Shown here: piece after piece, positions 33,740 to 44,237 of the stretch
Numbering within the stretch: position 1 is the first letter of the stretch
Layout: each line of letters opens with the position of its first letter
Assembly: GCF_964355755.1 (NCBI RefSeq)
Contig: NC_092671.1
Coordinates: 14,178,501-14,242,500, forward strand
DNA length: 64,000 nt
From: Antedon mediterranea
Lineage: Eukaryota; Echinodermata; Crinoidea; Comatulida; Antedonidae
Direction of reading: 5' to 3'
Translations under genes and position numbers: made by a program
Notes under the pieces: model-generated
What the model saw: only the letters and a program-made list of their open reading frames with translations
The model's database searches: none
What the model was told of the DNA's origin: nothing

Positions 33740-36700
33740 CAAAGCTTTTAATTCTGAAAATGTAATACATATTTTAATTATAATAAACATCAACTAAGCA
33801 GTGATGTAGCCACAAGAAATAAAGTGGTGCAGTTTTCACAAGAAAAGGAAACAATTTGTTCAAGCCACTGGGTTGTCAAGGCCTCTGTGAAGAAGTGGTT
33901 AGGTTGAAACTCCGTACCGTACGGCCCTGCTAAGAAGTAATAAGTTTTTGTAAATTAAACATTTTTTTTAGACCAAATTTACAAAGAACCTGTGAAAGCA
34001 GATGAAAAAGATCCACCCTCACCAGAAGCACTTAAAGGAAAAATATTAATCAAAGTAAGTGTGAAAAAAAATGAATTCAAAATAAATTCATAAATTTTTC
34101 TGTTTTTCAATCCATATGCCACCAACATCTATACATTATGTTGGATATGTTTACCCCCTATGCATTAACTTAATAATATTAACCTGTACTGTCTAATGCC
34201 TGTTGTCAAATCTTTTACAATAGATAATAGTTCACTTTCTAATTTAACTGAAGGAAAATCAGTTAATCAAAACAACTTATAGGCTTTAACATATTTCATA
34301 TTTATATACAAGTTATTGTAACTGCTTTATTAAGTAAATATTCTTATTTTTAGGGTAAAAAACTAAAGGTTGAGGATGAAGATGACGGCGATGTGAGCGA
34401 TGAGGATGAAGCTGCAGATATAGAGAATGTTGAAGATGAAGAAGTTAGGCAGCAGTTAGAAAGTAGCAAGAAGAAAAAAGTAAGTAACATATACATAGCA
34501 ATTGATAGTATAAATTAAAAAATATCCTAGTGAAGAAGTCTTTGAAAAATGTTACCTTTTTTTTAACTCTAGCGGAAATTGAATTTACTTTTTTCATTTT
34601 TTAGTACCTACTGTATACTATTTATTACAGTTTATTTTTCTTTAAAAATTACCTTAGTGTTAACACTATTGGAAGATATTGGAAGTCACATTCGACACAA
34701 TAGAATATTATGGCTATACTATCTGTGATGTCTGTTTAGAAAAGGAATATAATTGACAGAACTAACAAAAATTCAATTAAGCTAGTCCTAGTCTAGAATG
34801 AACTATAGATAGAATGCCATAAATCTATCTGTTATACTTGACAGGTTCTTCACTAACAGGTTTTACAATATTAAAGCTTGTCCTCAGAACTACTTAAGTT
34901 GTTCAAACTCATTTATTATACACATTTTAATTTCAGAGAGGTGTTAATAGCTTTGTTTTAACCTTTATTTACTCAAAATTAATATTATTATTCTAAGTTT
35001 ACATATTACTTGACATTATGAGTTAATTATTTATAAAATTGATATATATTGATTTATAAAGTTAATCATTTGTACTTTTGTAATATCAACAAAGGGTCAC
35101 AAAATGTCATGGGTCAAAGGTTGATTGATGGTTTGTATCACAAGTCAATACTAATTAAATTTGATCTAAGATTTTGATAGAGCTTTCATATTTTCTTACT
35201 TTTATTTGGTGTTCATTCAATGGGAAAATTACAAAGGGTAAACCAGATGCATATGCTATTGATTAGTAATATCCAAAGCTATAGTATGCAACCTAATTAA
35301 TTATACTTGTGAAATAGATCTGAAAACAAATTAATTTATTATATTGAAATTCTCAGATTAGGCCTACCATAAGATATACCATAAGATATACAGTATATTA
35401 TATAATCAAAATTGTTATTACATTCATTATTTACCCTAATAAAGGCTGGGGAATCATGTTTTTCTGCTTCCATCATTTTCTTGTATTAGTTAACTGTTCA
35501 AAAGGTTCTGGTGTTCTGCTAATTTTAAAATTAAAGGTATCTTTATAATTAATTTCATTAACTTCATTCAATTACAGGACAAGAAGGTATTAATGATGGA
35601 AAATGTTAGAAGCATTCTGGTTTGAATTTATCAAAGTTTAAAACGGCTACACCTGTGCCCTGACATTCAATAGTGATGAAAAATGAAACAAATTCATTAA
35701 GCTTAAAGCTTATCCAGCAAAACACAGATTTTGTTGATAAATTTAATTCTAAATTAAGTTTATATATAAAGTATTTTGTCATTTTTAGGAGATAAAATTA
35801 AATAAAACAAAACAAAAAAAGGTAGGAATTATTTATCCAAAAAAGCAATTTTCATTTTTAAAAAACAGGTTTCAAGGAAGCTGTTGAAAACTTTGACATT
35901 TGCACGCTTCATTTTTATTGCACACACATGTATCTTCCATCTAACTCTAAAATAAAATATAAACTAATGAATATACATACACATTGAATGCTGCTCAATT
36001 ACAATGAAATATGAATGCGATTAATTAACTTCTTTGCCTGGTAAATGCATTATAAAAGATTTTTGTTCAATAGAATAAAATACATATGCCCAAACTTGCA
36101 TCTTGAAGAATTCTAATTAAAGAATGTTAAAATGCCTTATATAAAGGTTTTATTGCCAACCTTTTGTGTTTTGGAATATACAGCTTTCCAACACAATTCA
36201 ATAAAATCTACATTTCATATAAACTCCCTTATTAACTGCTGTCTTGACTCTTTAATCTTATGATAATAATAATGTTTTATAAATTTAATATGTGCATGTT
36301 ACACATAACCTATTTACAATGAATGAATATTTGCATCCAAAACACATACAGTTTACATTCATACAGTTTTCTCTGAATTGTACAAACTTTTATCATTAAT
36401 AATTATATAGTAATACTTACTCTATTTCCTACTCTCTTTTGTCTGAATTATTATATAATTTTGTGATTCTATTTTTTTTTTTCTCTTGTAATCAGTTTTT
36501 GTCTATCTTCAGCGGTGGAAAAGTATCAAAAGCAGCAGTTGAACATGAGGTTTGTGCATAATGTCTGTTTGATCATGTGCTGTAATGCAATTTCCCGATA
36601 GTCATTCATTATTTAGTAAATGTTGTGTTTATATATTTATTAGATTTGCTTGCTGTTCAGTATCCTATTATCCAGTTCATTCCAGTTTATCCTATTATCC

Positions 36701-39700
36701 AGTTCATTCCAGTTTATCCAGTTCATTCCAGTTTATCATATTATCCAGTTCAAACCAATGTATCTTATTATCCAGTTCATTCCAGTTTATCATATTATTC
36801 AGTTCATTCCAATCTATCTTATTATCCAGTTCATTCCAGTTTGTCATATTATTCAATTCATTCCAATCTATCTTATTATCCAGTTCATTCTAGTTTATCA
36901 TAATATTATTCAGTTTATTTAAGTTTATCTTATTATCCAGTTCATTCCAGTTTATCATATTATCCAGTTTATTTCAGTTTATCCTATTATCCAGTTCATT
37001 CAAGTTTATCCTATTATCCAGTTCATTCTAATGTATCCTATTATCCAGTTCACTCCAATGTATCCTATTATCCAGTTCACTCCAATGTATCTTATTATCC
37101 AGTTCACTCCAATGTATCTTATTATCCAGTTCACTCCAATGTATCTTATTATCCAGGTCACTCCAATGTATCTTATTATCCAATTTATTTTAGTTAATCC
37201 TATTATCCAGTTCATTCAAGTTTATCATATTATCGAATTCATTCCATGTTATCCTATTATCCAGTTCATTCCAATGTATCTTATTATCCAGTTCATTTCA
37301 GTTTCTATCCAGTTTATCCTATTATCTAGTTCATTCCCGTTTATTTTATTATCCAGTTAATTCTATTATTTAGTTCGTTCCTGTTAAACCTATTATCCAC
37401 TTCATTCCAGCTTTTTATTTATTTGTTTGTTTTTGTAGAATGTTTTATTCTTGTTTGTTACAGGGTCTAAGTTAATACTCTAAGTATGTCGTGTACTTTT
37501 GCAGTTCAGTTCATTGCAGTATTTTTCTAATTGACTGGTATTTTGTAAACTGTAAAACCAATACCTGTGTGTGTCACTTTCTTTGTTAATTTTGACATTA
37601 TAAATTGAAATAATATTTAAAGTTTGTTTATTTACAATGCAATAATATTATTTTTTATACTATCCTAACACAACTAATGAGTGTTATCAATAACCAAAAT
37701 ATTGCTATACAATTACATAAGTATTAATATTTTTACTTTCAGCATTAATGCAGACTATCTATTTAATCCATAGTTTGATATTTAATAGGAAGCTTTCAAT
37801 TTTCGACGAACAATGACCAAACTATGTCATGCAGGAATATTGTTTCCTCGCTTCCCACCTTGACACAGGTTTTGATGGTTTCTAGGTCCAGGCAACAACT
37901 GAAGACACATTGATTGTTCGACCTAGGTTGGTTGTCGGTCGTCGCAAATAGAAAGCTTGCCTGTTTTAGGCATGCAGATACATACTTATGTTGTCAATAA
38001 CTAATATACAATTTTTATATAATTATAATTATTTTTAGTGAATGTGGCATAGCCAAATATTTAATCGTTCTTAATATACTGTATAACCTAAGGCATGCAT
38101 ATACAATAGTATTTGTACCATTTATTTTTAAATTGTTCAAAAAGACAGAAGGAGGTTTTATACAAATATTTGCCTATTATTAACTAAATGATGTATTTAA
38201 AATAAGAAAAGGTGTTAAAAAAACAATTAAAATCATTTGAGCATCATATTTTATTAGTCAAGGTAAAATTGAAAATGTCTGACTAGACCTTGTCTTACAA
38301 TTGACAAATTTTCAGATGAAACAAAATTTAATTAATTAATAATTAATAAATTTGTTTGTATATATTTTTCACATTACAGTTCTAGTAATATTACAGAAAG
38401 AAAGTATTTATTTTGGCAACAATTTGATATTCTACAGCTCATTTTTTTCCAAATATCTACTTTATTTGATTAAGTCAAATCCTGGCAAAATAAATAGGCG
38501 GGATTATGCTCTAAATTACGGGATGGCATTATATTTGTGTGTGGAATTATAAGGTATTCTATAGCAGATATTTTTCTGGTTTCAAGCCAAAAATTTAGAT
38601 CAAAATATAAGTTATTTATATGCATATTTTTATTTTTAGAGTAAAAAACTGAAGTTGGCCAAAGATCTTTCAATGTTGGTTTGTTTGTGTAAAAGTGTTC
38701 ATTTCCACAACTTCAAGGAATCTGCCGAAAAATGTAAGTGCTGGTGAATTTTTTTTCCAAAATAATATTTGAGCTCACAGAAACAATTTAAAATATGAAT
38801 TTGTAAGCTTAACATTTTGTCTGTCTATAGTTTCTTATTTCTTCATTTTTGGAAATTTATTATTAGACTATTTCTTTGTTATTAATTACAAATTAATTTT
38901 AATCATATTACTCATTACTTACTTTAACATTGTCAGACAAGTTTTATGAGATGTCTTCTTTCGGTGAGAGCAAAGCCATGGATCTGGCCAAACATAGTGG
39001 TGAGCAGTACAATGAACACAATAAGAAGTTCTTAAGCAGAACATACCCAGCTGGTTGGAGAACAAACTCTTCCAATTACTGCCCCTGTCCGCTATGGAAT
39101 GCAGGCTGTGCCATTGGTAGGTTTATGCTTTTACAGTACTTCTGTACAATCATGCTGTAATTTAAGCAGTGCAAATCCCTATTCTAATAAAAAATTGTTC
39201 AACATAATATCATGCCTGTAGGGGTAAAAGTGAACCAAACGGGCTAGTTAGGCCTGTTGACTATCACACTACTATTTGGTTTTTAAAGGGCACTCTCAAA
39301 CTCCTTCAGCTATGGGCTTGCAAGTTTATAGCCACTTGGCCTCTTTGAATTAGCAACTCAGGTAGTTGCTAATTAACAACTCACTGTAGGCTAGATTAAT
39401 ATTGACATAATATTACTTTCCTGACATAATGGTAAATATTTTCATTCTCAGTTGCCCTAAACTATCAGACTCATGGAGAAGAGATGGATCTGTATTTAGG
39501 AAAATTTAAACAGAATGGTAACTCTGGTTACATACTTAAACCAGTGTTTATGAGAGAAGGTAAGGAAAACTAGTCAGAATTTTAGAAGAATTGTACTAAA
39601 AATGTGTTGGTGAGAGTGTTCTAATGCGCTATAGCTTGCATTCAAGAACTGATTTTACAAATCAAAAAACACTCCTTCTATTTATATGTAATTGATTCAT

Positions 39701-41220
39701 CAACATCCCCTTGTCCATGCGAACTATGAAATTGACCAATTGCAGTTTGATGCCCAATGAACTGGTTCCAAAAGACATCTACATTATGTTAAAGAAAATT
39801 ATTATTATTATTCAACAGAGGGCTTAAAGTTTGACCCTGAAAAGCCATCAGCTGAGTACAAAAAGAAGTTGAGATTTAAAGTAAGTACACTATTTGCCAT
39901 GCAATAATAATATTGTCACATATGCTTAGTTTGTGACTAGCGACAATTCTACTAGTTTTCTCTAAACGCTGTAACGGTACACATCATTTAACTTGTGTAT
40001 AGTCTTGTAACGTTAGTGTAGTGTACAGTATTGTATATACATATTTTAATTGACTAGACTAAACTACTACGTTTTTGAACTATTTAAATAAATTTAGTTT
40101 TGTAAAAGTTTTTATTTAACACTATTTTCTAGATCATTAGCGGCCAGCAGCTTCCTAAACCTAAAGGATCAAAAGAAATTATTGACCCATTTGTAAAGGT
40201 GTCTATTTATGATATGAATCAAGAAATTGATGCCAAGACTGAAGTAGTTGAAAATAATGGTAAGAGAATTTGTTACATTTTGTTGAAGGATTCACCTTCC
40301 ATGTTATTGCCAGTATTTTACTTATTATTTATTACCTTTATTTTTAAGGATTTAACCCACAATGGAATCATGACATGGAGTTTGATGTTAAAGTACCTGA
40401 ACTAGCTTTGGTTCGCTTCACCGTCTACGACTATGACATGTCATCAAAGAATGATTTCATCGGACAGTACACCATCCCTGTGGCAAGCCTACAATTAGGT
40501 AAATACACATACAGTATGATTTTTCTTGATAAATTTGGTACATTTCGCAGTGGCATATCCAGTGTGGGTGGGTGGGGTGGGGGGATTGGGGGGTGTGGAG
40601 TGGGGAGTTGCTAGTAATACTGTACAGTAGTGATGTACAACATTAATGTCAAATTACATTTGTTTATATTTAGAAATCAACGCATGAAAATATAGCAATT
40701 TTAGAATGTGGATATTACTATTGTTTTGATTGCTGTCAATATGCAAATTATATTAATTTTGTTTTTAATTGACCAATATTCATGCATGAAAATATTTTAA
40801 TTTTGTGGAGTTAGTGTGTTACATTAAATTGTTAATTGCAATCATGAGATCATGATAGTTTCAGACTCAATGAATAATTAAGTTTCTTGTGATTTCACTA
40901 ATTTTTTTAAAAGTGGAGGTTAGTTTGTAACATAATAGTAACATTGATTATGTTTACTAATCATTTACTGGAAATACATTCTGGACATTCTTTAAGTAAA
41001 AGCACTTTTTATAACTTCTAAATTTTGCACCATAATCACTGTTGATTTAAATAGATTCATCACCATGGTAAATAATTTGATTTGCATGTATTTTGTGTGT
41101 GGTTAAATTACCTATTTCATCAAAACAGGGTATCATCATGTACCATTGGTGTCTAAGAAAGGCGTGGCATTGAGTCCAGCCTCAATCTTTGTTCATATAA
41201 TGTCGTCGTCAAAATCATGA
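15016..41220 (+). CDS. plcd: Phosphoinositide phospholipase C, delta class
   Basis: Hydrolyses PtdIns(4,5)P2 to IP3 and diacylglycerol at the plasma membrane, calcium dependent. Exons (phases consistent throughout): 15016-15043, 16053-16202, 19857-20082, 22478-22607, 23055-23182, 25873-25939, 29383-29476, 30100-30217, 30674-30759, 32084-32204, 33350-33435, 33972-34054, 34354-34479, 35578-35586, 35789-35821, 36496-36549, 38640-38733, 38937-39116, 39452-39559, 39819-39880, 40133-40259, 40349-40498, 41129-41220. Coding length 2352 nt, 783 residues, near the usual 750-790 of PLC-delta. Order PH, EF-hands, X, linker, Y, C2 with no C-terminal extension and no SH2/SH3 separates it from beta, gamma and epsilon classes. 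Exons 14-16 are the least certain. Which vertebrate delta paralogue it matches best needs a tree. Confidence 0.95.
17531..17850. mobile_element. MITE with TTAA duplication
   Basis: Perfect 16-bp terminal inverted repeats AGATGTATTGTCCCTT, with TTAA at 17527-17530 and 17851-17854. 320 bp, no ORF. TTAA target sites are typical of piggyBac and Kolobok superfamilies. Lies in PLC intron 2. Confidence 0.88.
18626..19088. mobile_element. Small MITE split by a SINE-like insertion
   Basis: Inverted ends GCAGGCCTTGTCTTTT (16 bp, identical) at 18626-18641 and 19073-19088. Without the insertion the element would be only about 110 bp. Superfamily not determined. In PLC intron 2. Confidence 0.7.
18674..19013 (-). 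mobile_element. tRNA-derived SINE-like insertion
   Basis: Read on the minus strand: A-box-like TGGTTTGGTGGTTATGATGC (about 18882-18902), B box GGGTTCAAGTC (about 18854-18864), and a poly(A) tail (T-run from 18674). Flanked by a near-identical 12-bp repeat, aaattgcactcc at 18662-18673 and aaatcgcactcc at 19014-19025, as expected of target-primed insertion. About 110 bp lie upstream of the A box, unusual for a simple SINE. Confidence 0.65.
20557..21954. mobile_element. hAT-like non-autonomous element, 1.4 kb
   Basis: 15-bp perfect inverted ends AGTGTTCTCCCCAGG, flanked by an imperfect 8-bp duplication (aaaagcca / gaaagcct). The word GCGTCACG occurs near the left end and five times near the right end (21845-21935, both orientations), probably subterminal transposase sites. 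The centre holds the 175-bp tandem repeat. No transposase ORF. In PLC intron 3. Confidence 0.75.
20735..21345. repeat. About 175-bp tandem repeat, 3.5 copies
   Basis: Units begin ttggccggaaa (20740, 20922, 21094, 21269) and share tatagcgc, aaaacgatcgtagcct, gcgttca and cctactc words. Copies differ by small indels. Confidence 0.85.
22478..25939 (+). CDS. plcd: PLC-delta exons 4-6: EF-hand region
   Basis: Residues 136-243. The first EF-hand loop is canonical, residues 145-156 [12 protein letters not shown], with acidic or Asn ligands at loop positions 1, 3, 5, 9 and Glu at 12, so it may bind calcium. Later lobes are degenerate ([27 protein letters not shown]), as is usual in this family. Exon 6 is only 67 nt. 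Intron 6 (25940-29382) holds a large nested inverted-repeat element. Confidence 0.92.
22730..22765. repeat. ATAAT/TATAA microsatellite
   Basis: Short run of taatataatat repeats in PLC intron 4. Confidence 0.7.
24372..24660. repeat. 34-bp tandem repeat, about 8 diverged units
   Basis: Consensus words gagttaccaaaatagaca and tttggtgccaacc alternate with a 34-bp period. Late units are badly diverged. In PLC intron 5. Confidence 0.85.
26331..27960. mobile_element. Nested inverted-repeat element with AACCGGTT sites
   Basis: Outer inverted ends GGGTCTGTTTCTGCTGCATA / TATGCAGCAGAAACAGGCCC (one mismatch). The palindrome AACCGGTT occurs twice near the left end and four times near the right. A diverged relative lies at 48959-49735. 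Contains the fold-back insert at 26790-27430. ORFs inside show no transposase similarity. In PLC intron 6. Confidence 0.75.
26790..27430. mobile_element. Fold-back insert with about 200-bp arms
   Basis: The left arm (about 26815-27025) is found reversed and complemented in the right arm (about 27225-27420): for example acggaaacaaaa, aaaacccaacttttatagca and aataaaataatg have counterparts. The relative at 48959 lacks it, so it looks like a separate insertion. Confidence 0.7.
29383..34054 (+). CDS. plcd: PLC-delta exons 7-12: catalytic X domain
   Basis: Residues 244-439. All catalytic residues known from rat PLC-delta1 are present with a constant offset of +1: His312 and Asn313 (SSHNTY), Glu342 and Asp344 (CVELDIWDG), His357 (YHGHTLTS) and Glu391 ([10 protein letters not shown]). 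His312 and His357 act as base and acid; Asn313, Glu342, Asp344 and Glu391 hold the catalytic calcium. The domain starts near [15 protein letters not shown] and ends near ALKGKILIK. Predicted to be fully active. Confidence 0.95.
29711..30035. repeat. Tandem duplication of about 165 bp
   Basis: 29711-29882 and 29883-30035 share ttacattgaaa, caaattaattgataaat, ttacattttttccc and atagaaagt blocks in order. In PLC intron 7. Confidence 0.8.
30832..31240. repeat. About 130-bp diverged tandem repeat, 3 copies
   Basis: Each copy starts with ttttg(t)tatgcaaattagct-like sequence, followed by aattaatata and a tttct...agaa(a)cca block. In PLC intron 9. Confidence 0.6.
31388..31887. mobile_element. 500-bp MITE with 45-bp inverted ends
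   Basis: Ends AGGTTTTGCAATCTTACGAA and TTCGTAAGGTTGCGAAACCT extend to about 45 bp with two mismatches. No clear target duplication and no ORF. In PLC intron 9. Confidence 0.8.
32880..33041. mobile_element. 162-bp palindromic MITE
   Basis: GCAAATAGC at the left and GCTATTTGC at the right end. An inner inverted pair, gaagggtttgggagcaaacg / ttgctaccaaacccttc, forms a long hairpin. In PLC intron 10. Confidence 0.7.
33183..33252. repeat. 18-bp repeat, 3 to 4 units
   Basis: catcatcctaatccctat repeated just upstream of PLC exon 11. Confidence 0.85.
33703..33739. repeat. (ATT)n microsatellite
   Basis: About 12 perfect ATT units in PLC intron 11. Confidence 0.95.
34354..36549 (+). CDS. plcd: PLC-delta exons 13-16: X-Y linker, tiny phase-0 exons
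   Basis: Residues 440-513. Exon 13 (126 nt) is acidic, including [19 protein letters not shown], like the autoinhibitory linker of vertebrate PLC-delta. Exon 14 is 9 nt (DKK; good acceptor, weak donor gtatta), exon 15 is 33 nt ([11 protein letters not shown]), exon 16 is 54 nt ([18 protein letters not shown], donor gtttgt). Every one starts and ends in phase 0, so any can be skipped without shifting the frame. They would add a basic stretch after the acidic one. Exon 13 is firm; 14 and 15 rest on splice-site appearance only and could be intronic. Confidence 0.55.
36658..37420. repeat. 27-bp minisatellite in PLC intron 16
   Basis: Consensus words tattatccagttcattcca and gtttatcc, about 28 units with point differences and small indels. 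The period is a multiple of three, which keeps several frames open; no coding role is likely because it starts 108 bp after exon 16 and lies inside the intron. Confidence 0.95.
37787..37962. mobile_element. 176-bp MITE
   Basis: Imperfect inverted ends aggaagctttcaattttcga / tcgcaaatagaaagcttgcct continue into gacgaac/gtcgtc. In PLC intron 16. Confidence 0.65.
38640..39559 (+). CDS. plcd: PLC-delta exons 17-19: catalytic Y domain
   Basis: Residues 514-640. Opens with [20 protein letters not shown], a standard start of the Y half-barrel. Substrate-binding residues are kept: Ser552 (MSSFGES), Arg579 and Tyr581 ([11 protein letters not shown]), matching Ser522, Arg549 and Tyr551 of rat PLC-delta1 with the same spacing. 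The motif usually read WNGGCQIVALN is WNAGCAIVALN here, with Ala in place of a normally conserved Gln, and the preceding loop is NYCPCPLWN with two extra cysteines. Exon 17 follows the intron that holds the 27-bp minisatellite. Confidence 0.93.
39819..41220 (+). CDS. plcd: PLC-delta exons 20-23a: C2 domain
   Basis: Residues 640-783. The C2 sandwich starts at [16 protein letters not shown]. The calcium ligands of the delta C2 domain are present: IIDPFVKV (first Asp), NNGFNPQW (Asn) and the [13 protein letters not shown] loop (two Asp). The last exon, 41129-41220, gives [20 protein letters not shown] then [10 protein letters not shown] and TGA. A first AATAAA downstream lies at 41597-41602. Exon 22 ends in phase 1, as both alternative last exons require. 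Confidence 0.93.
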
Positions 41221-43449
41221 TGCGTTACTGAAAGGTATCCTCTCATCATTTAGTGTTTTTTTTGCTCATCATCTGCTAGCATGCCATGTTTATGCGTTCT
41301 TGATAAGGCAGCAATGGATACAGAAGATGGCGTGAAATTGTTATTAAATCATTATAATGGGCCCCTAATGGTACCCACATCCTAAAAAAATGATGAAAAT
41401 TGTACTATAAAGTTAGATATAATATTTTCTCCCTAACAAAAAGATTTTTTGTTGTTGAATAATATTCATTAATTGATGAAATAGTTATTTACTTTTAACA
41501 AAATTTGGGTTGAAAAAAAGTATATACACAAGAAGAAAAACATATTTTTTAGAAAGAAATAATCAACTATACATATCTCTTTATTATCAAATGTAAAATA
41601 AAAAAATACATTACTCAACTTATTTGACAGAAAGACCTCCCCCCCCCCACCAAAAAAAAGATTGTCAGAAAAAGGTTTTTGTAAAATTTTACAGTTTATT
41701 TTATCAGTTTATAAGCAAAATCATTTTATGCAATTTATCTTTATATTCTTCATATTTTGGAAGACAATATATTTTATTGAATTAAAGGCCTTTTCACAGC
41801 ATTCCAGTGAATCTTCTGTATCCACCTCAAAACTGCATGAAATTAAAATAATGTTTTTTTTAGCCTCTACCCTGTTCTTCATTGCTGTTATACTGTAGCA
41901 ACCCTTCACTTTTCATTAGATAGAGTTTATATAATTATTAATAGAAATTTGGGATACTAATGGTTGATTGGTTTGTTGCAATATTTTTGTTTCTATTTTT
42001 TTTTAGAAATTAAAAGCTTTTGATTAAGTAGGTGAATGCATACATAATTGTATGAATTAAATGATTCTTGATTTGAATGAAAACAATAATGGATAAAATG
42101 AGTGAATTTATGGTAGTGGCATATATTGGGGTGAAGTGTAATACTGAATAAAAATATTTGGTAGGGTAAGGGTTGAATTGGGAAAATGTTTTCTAATTTT
42201 TCTCTTTAACATGCATATTTGTGGAACCTATGAATGGAATATTTAACAGTACATACATGTATGAATGAATACAACATTAATAATGGCAAAAATTAATAAA
42301 CTAATAATTCTGCTTATTCTTGCATATTGCCCAATTTAATTACTAAATTACTATTAATAGATATATTTATATTGGCAATCTTGGCAATATGTTTATATAT
42401 TTATCACATTATTTGAACTACCAATCTTTAGAATTTGTTTAACATAGAATTGAGAACTTCTTTCATAAAGGTTATAATACATTTTCGAATTAGCAACAAA
42501 TAAGGTTTCATGTTAGTTTGTTATAACAAGCAACCACAAAAAAGACAACTGTGCTTCTCTTCTTTAAAGTTCTTCATTTTTGCGCTGTCTATTTTGAGTT
42601 GTTACGCTCTACTTCTCGTCAACTATTAACTTGAGTTAATAGTCTTGCCTCTTGTAGATTCCATGTGCAAGTGTAGATGTCAACAACACAAAATTGTTGT
42701 ACATTATAGTTTTCTGTATTATTGACAAATTCTGTGATATAGTGTCACATCATATCATAGGAGCAATATATATATGTATTTAAAATAGATTAATAATACA
42801 GAGTTATATGTGATGTACATGTGGTACTGTATCAAAGAGATTGTCAATGATACTGGACAAAATGCCGTATTTTGTAGAAAAAGTATTAAGAATCGATGGT
42901 TTTAGTTGTGTTACTGCTTTGCTTAAGTAAATTGACAAATTTTTTTTCTATCCAAATATCTTCATCATCATAATCATCTTCATAATCATCTTCATAATTA
43001 TTACAATGATCATCATTTAAATGAAAATGTGTACTCTTTTGTGAAAACTTTACAGTTTTCTCCTTCCTAACTAAGAACTTCTTATTTAAGACATTTTTTT
43101 TTATGTACTATATTTATAGACTATATGCTTACCCCAATAGTAGCATTTATCAATATTTTGATTTTCATATAGCATACTGTGATAAAACAAATACAGTATA
43201 TATTTTTTTTTCAGTTATGCACAGTGTGATAAAATAATTACAAAAAAGTAATTTGCATTTAAATTTAACTGCTAGTTTGTTTTGCTAGCTGGGCTTTTGT
43301 TGTATAAAAGTGTTGACTCAGTGAATCTTACTGCTTTCTTTACTGTATATTTAAATAATCCTAAATCTATTAATGATTCTACTGTCAAATTATATTTCAT
43401 AATATATTGTTTTGTACTTTTTCTAACTTGCGTTCTTTGTTTTTTCCAG
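41221..43449. other. Interval between the two alternative PLC last exons
   Basis: 3' UTR of the 23a isoform up to a poly(A) signal near 41597, a C-run at 41640-41648, then AT-rich DNA. No further exon or element recognised. Confidence 0.4.
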
Positions 43450-43532
43450 GTTACGGCCATGTACCTTTGTATTCCAGTACAGAGGAAAAATTTATTGAAG
43501 CAACGTTGTTTGTCCATGTTACTCTTGAGTAA
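43450..43532 (+). CDS. plcd: Alternative PLC-delta last exon (23b)
   Basis: Preceded by a good acceptor (gttttttccag) in the phase needed to join exon 22. It encodes GYGHVPLYSSTEEKFIEATL then FVHVTLE and TAA. This is the same C2 terminal strand as exon 23a (GYHHVPL...FVHI) with a diverged middle and different tail, so the pair looks like a tandem exon duplication used as mutually exclusive ends. The isoform would be 780 residues. Vertebrate delta C2 domains end in the same GYRHVHLLS...LFVKI pattern. An AATAAA at 43972-43977 could end the transcript. Confidence 0.8.
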
Positions 43533-44075
43533 AAGAAAACGGAATGCAGGTTTTATAATAGCATGAAATAATATTACTATAAAACTGTATAATACTAAGA
43601 AATGGGATATAAATACATAGTATTACTATGTATTGTGCTAAAAACTAAACATAATTAGTTTAGTATCATTTTAAATGACAAATAACAAAACGAAAATTTT
43701 ATTTGAATGCTATATAGCTTTCATGGTATTTTATTAAAATGGTAATTTTATTATATAAATGTAAAATATGCTATTTCTAGTAGCACTATGAAGTAAGCAG
43801 ATATGTTTATACTTCTATAAGTAAGTATATCATTGTAGCAAGGTTTTATTTTACTGTGGTGACAGGTTTCCAATATGCTCTTTTTTCTACAAATAGTAGT
43901 AATTTTATTGTATGAAATGTGTAATCTTTATATAAATAACTTCTATAATCTTTAGCTTAAATAGGACATAGAATAAAAAAAGCTTTTATGATAGTCTTAA
44001 TATTCATTAATACCTTTTGATTTGTGGCGACTTAGGATGTGTTTCCCCACTTGATTCCTCTTGTTTGTGTAGATT
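43533..44075. other. 3' flank of PLC gene
   Basis: AT-rich, with a poly(A) signal at 43972-43977. Nothing else recognised. Confidence 0.4.
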
Positions 44076-44237
44076 CAGTGGCGTAACTGCTATGAGCGCT
44101 CACTGGCTTAACTCAAGGGCAGTGCCAAGAGGAAAATTCAGGCATTAAAATATGTCGAAAAAGCTAAAAACGCCTGAGGCCTCCAGCCTCAAAGGGTTCC
44201 TACACCAGGGGCCTCAGGCATTTGCGTTAAGCCACTG
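44076..44237. mobile_element. 162-bp hAT-like MITE
   Basis: Ends CAGTGGCGTAAC / GCGTTAAGCCACTG (imperfect), flanked by tgtagatt and catagatt (6 of 8 match). Internal CCTGAGGC/GCCTCAGG pairs form a hairpin. Confidence 0.7.

Noticed and set aside
33570-33770. Poly-Asn minus-strand ORF
   Set aside because: Created by the (ATT)n microsatellite.
36585-37360. Overlapping about 100-codon frames rich in SYYPVHSSL
   Set aside because: The 27-bp intronic minisatellite read in three frames.
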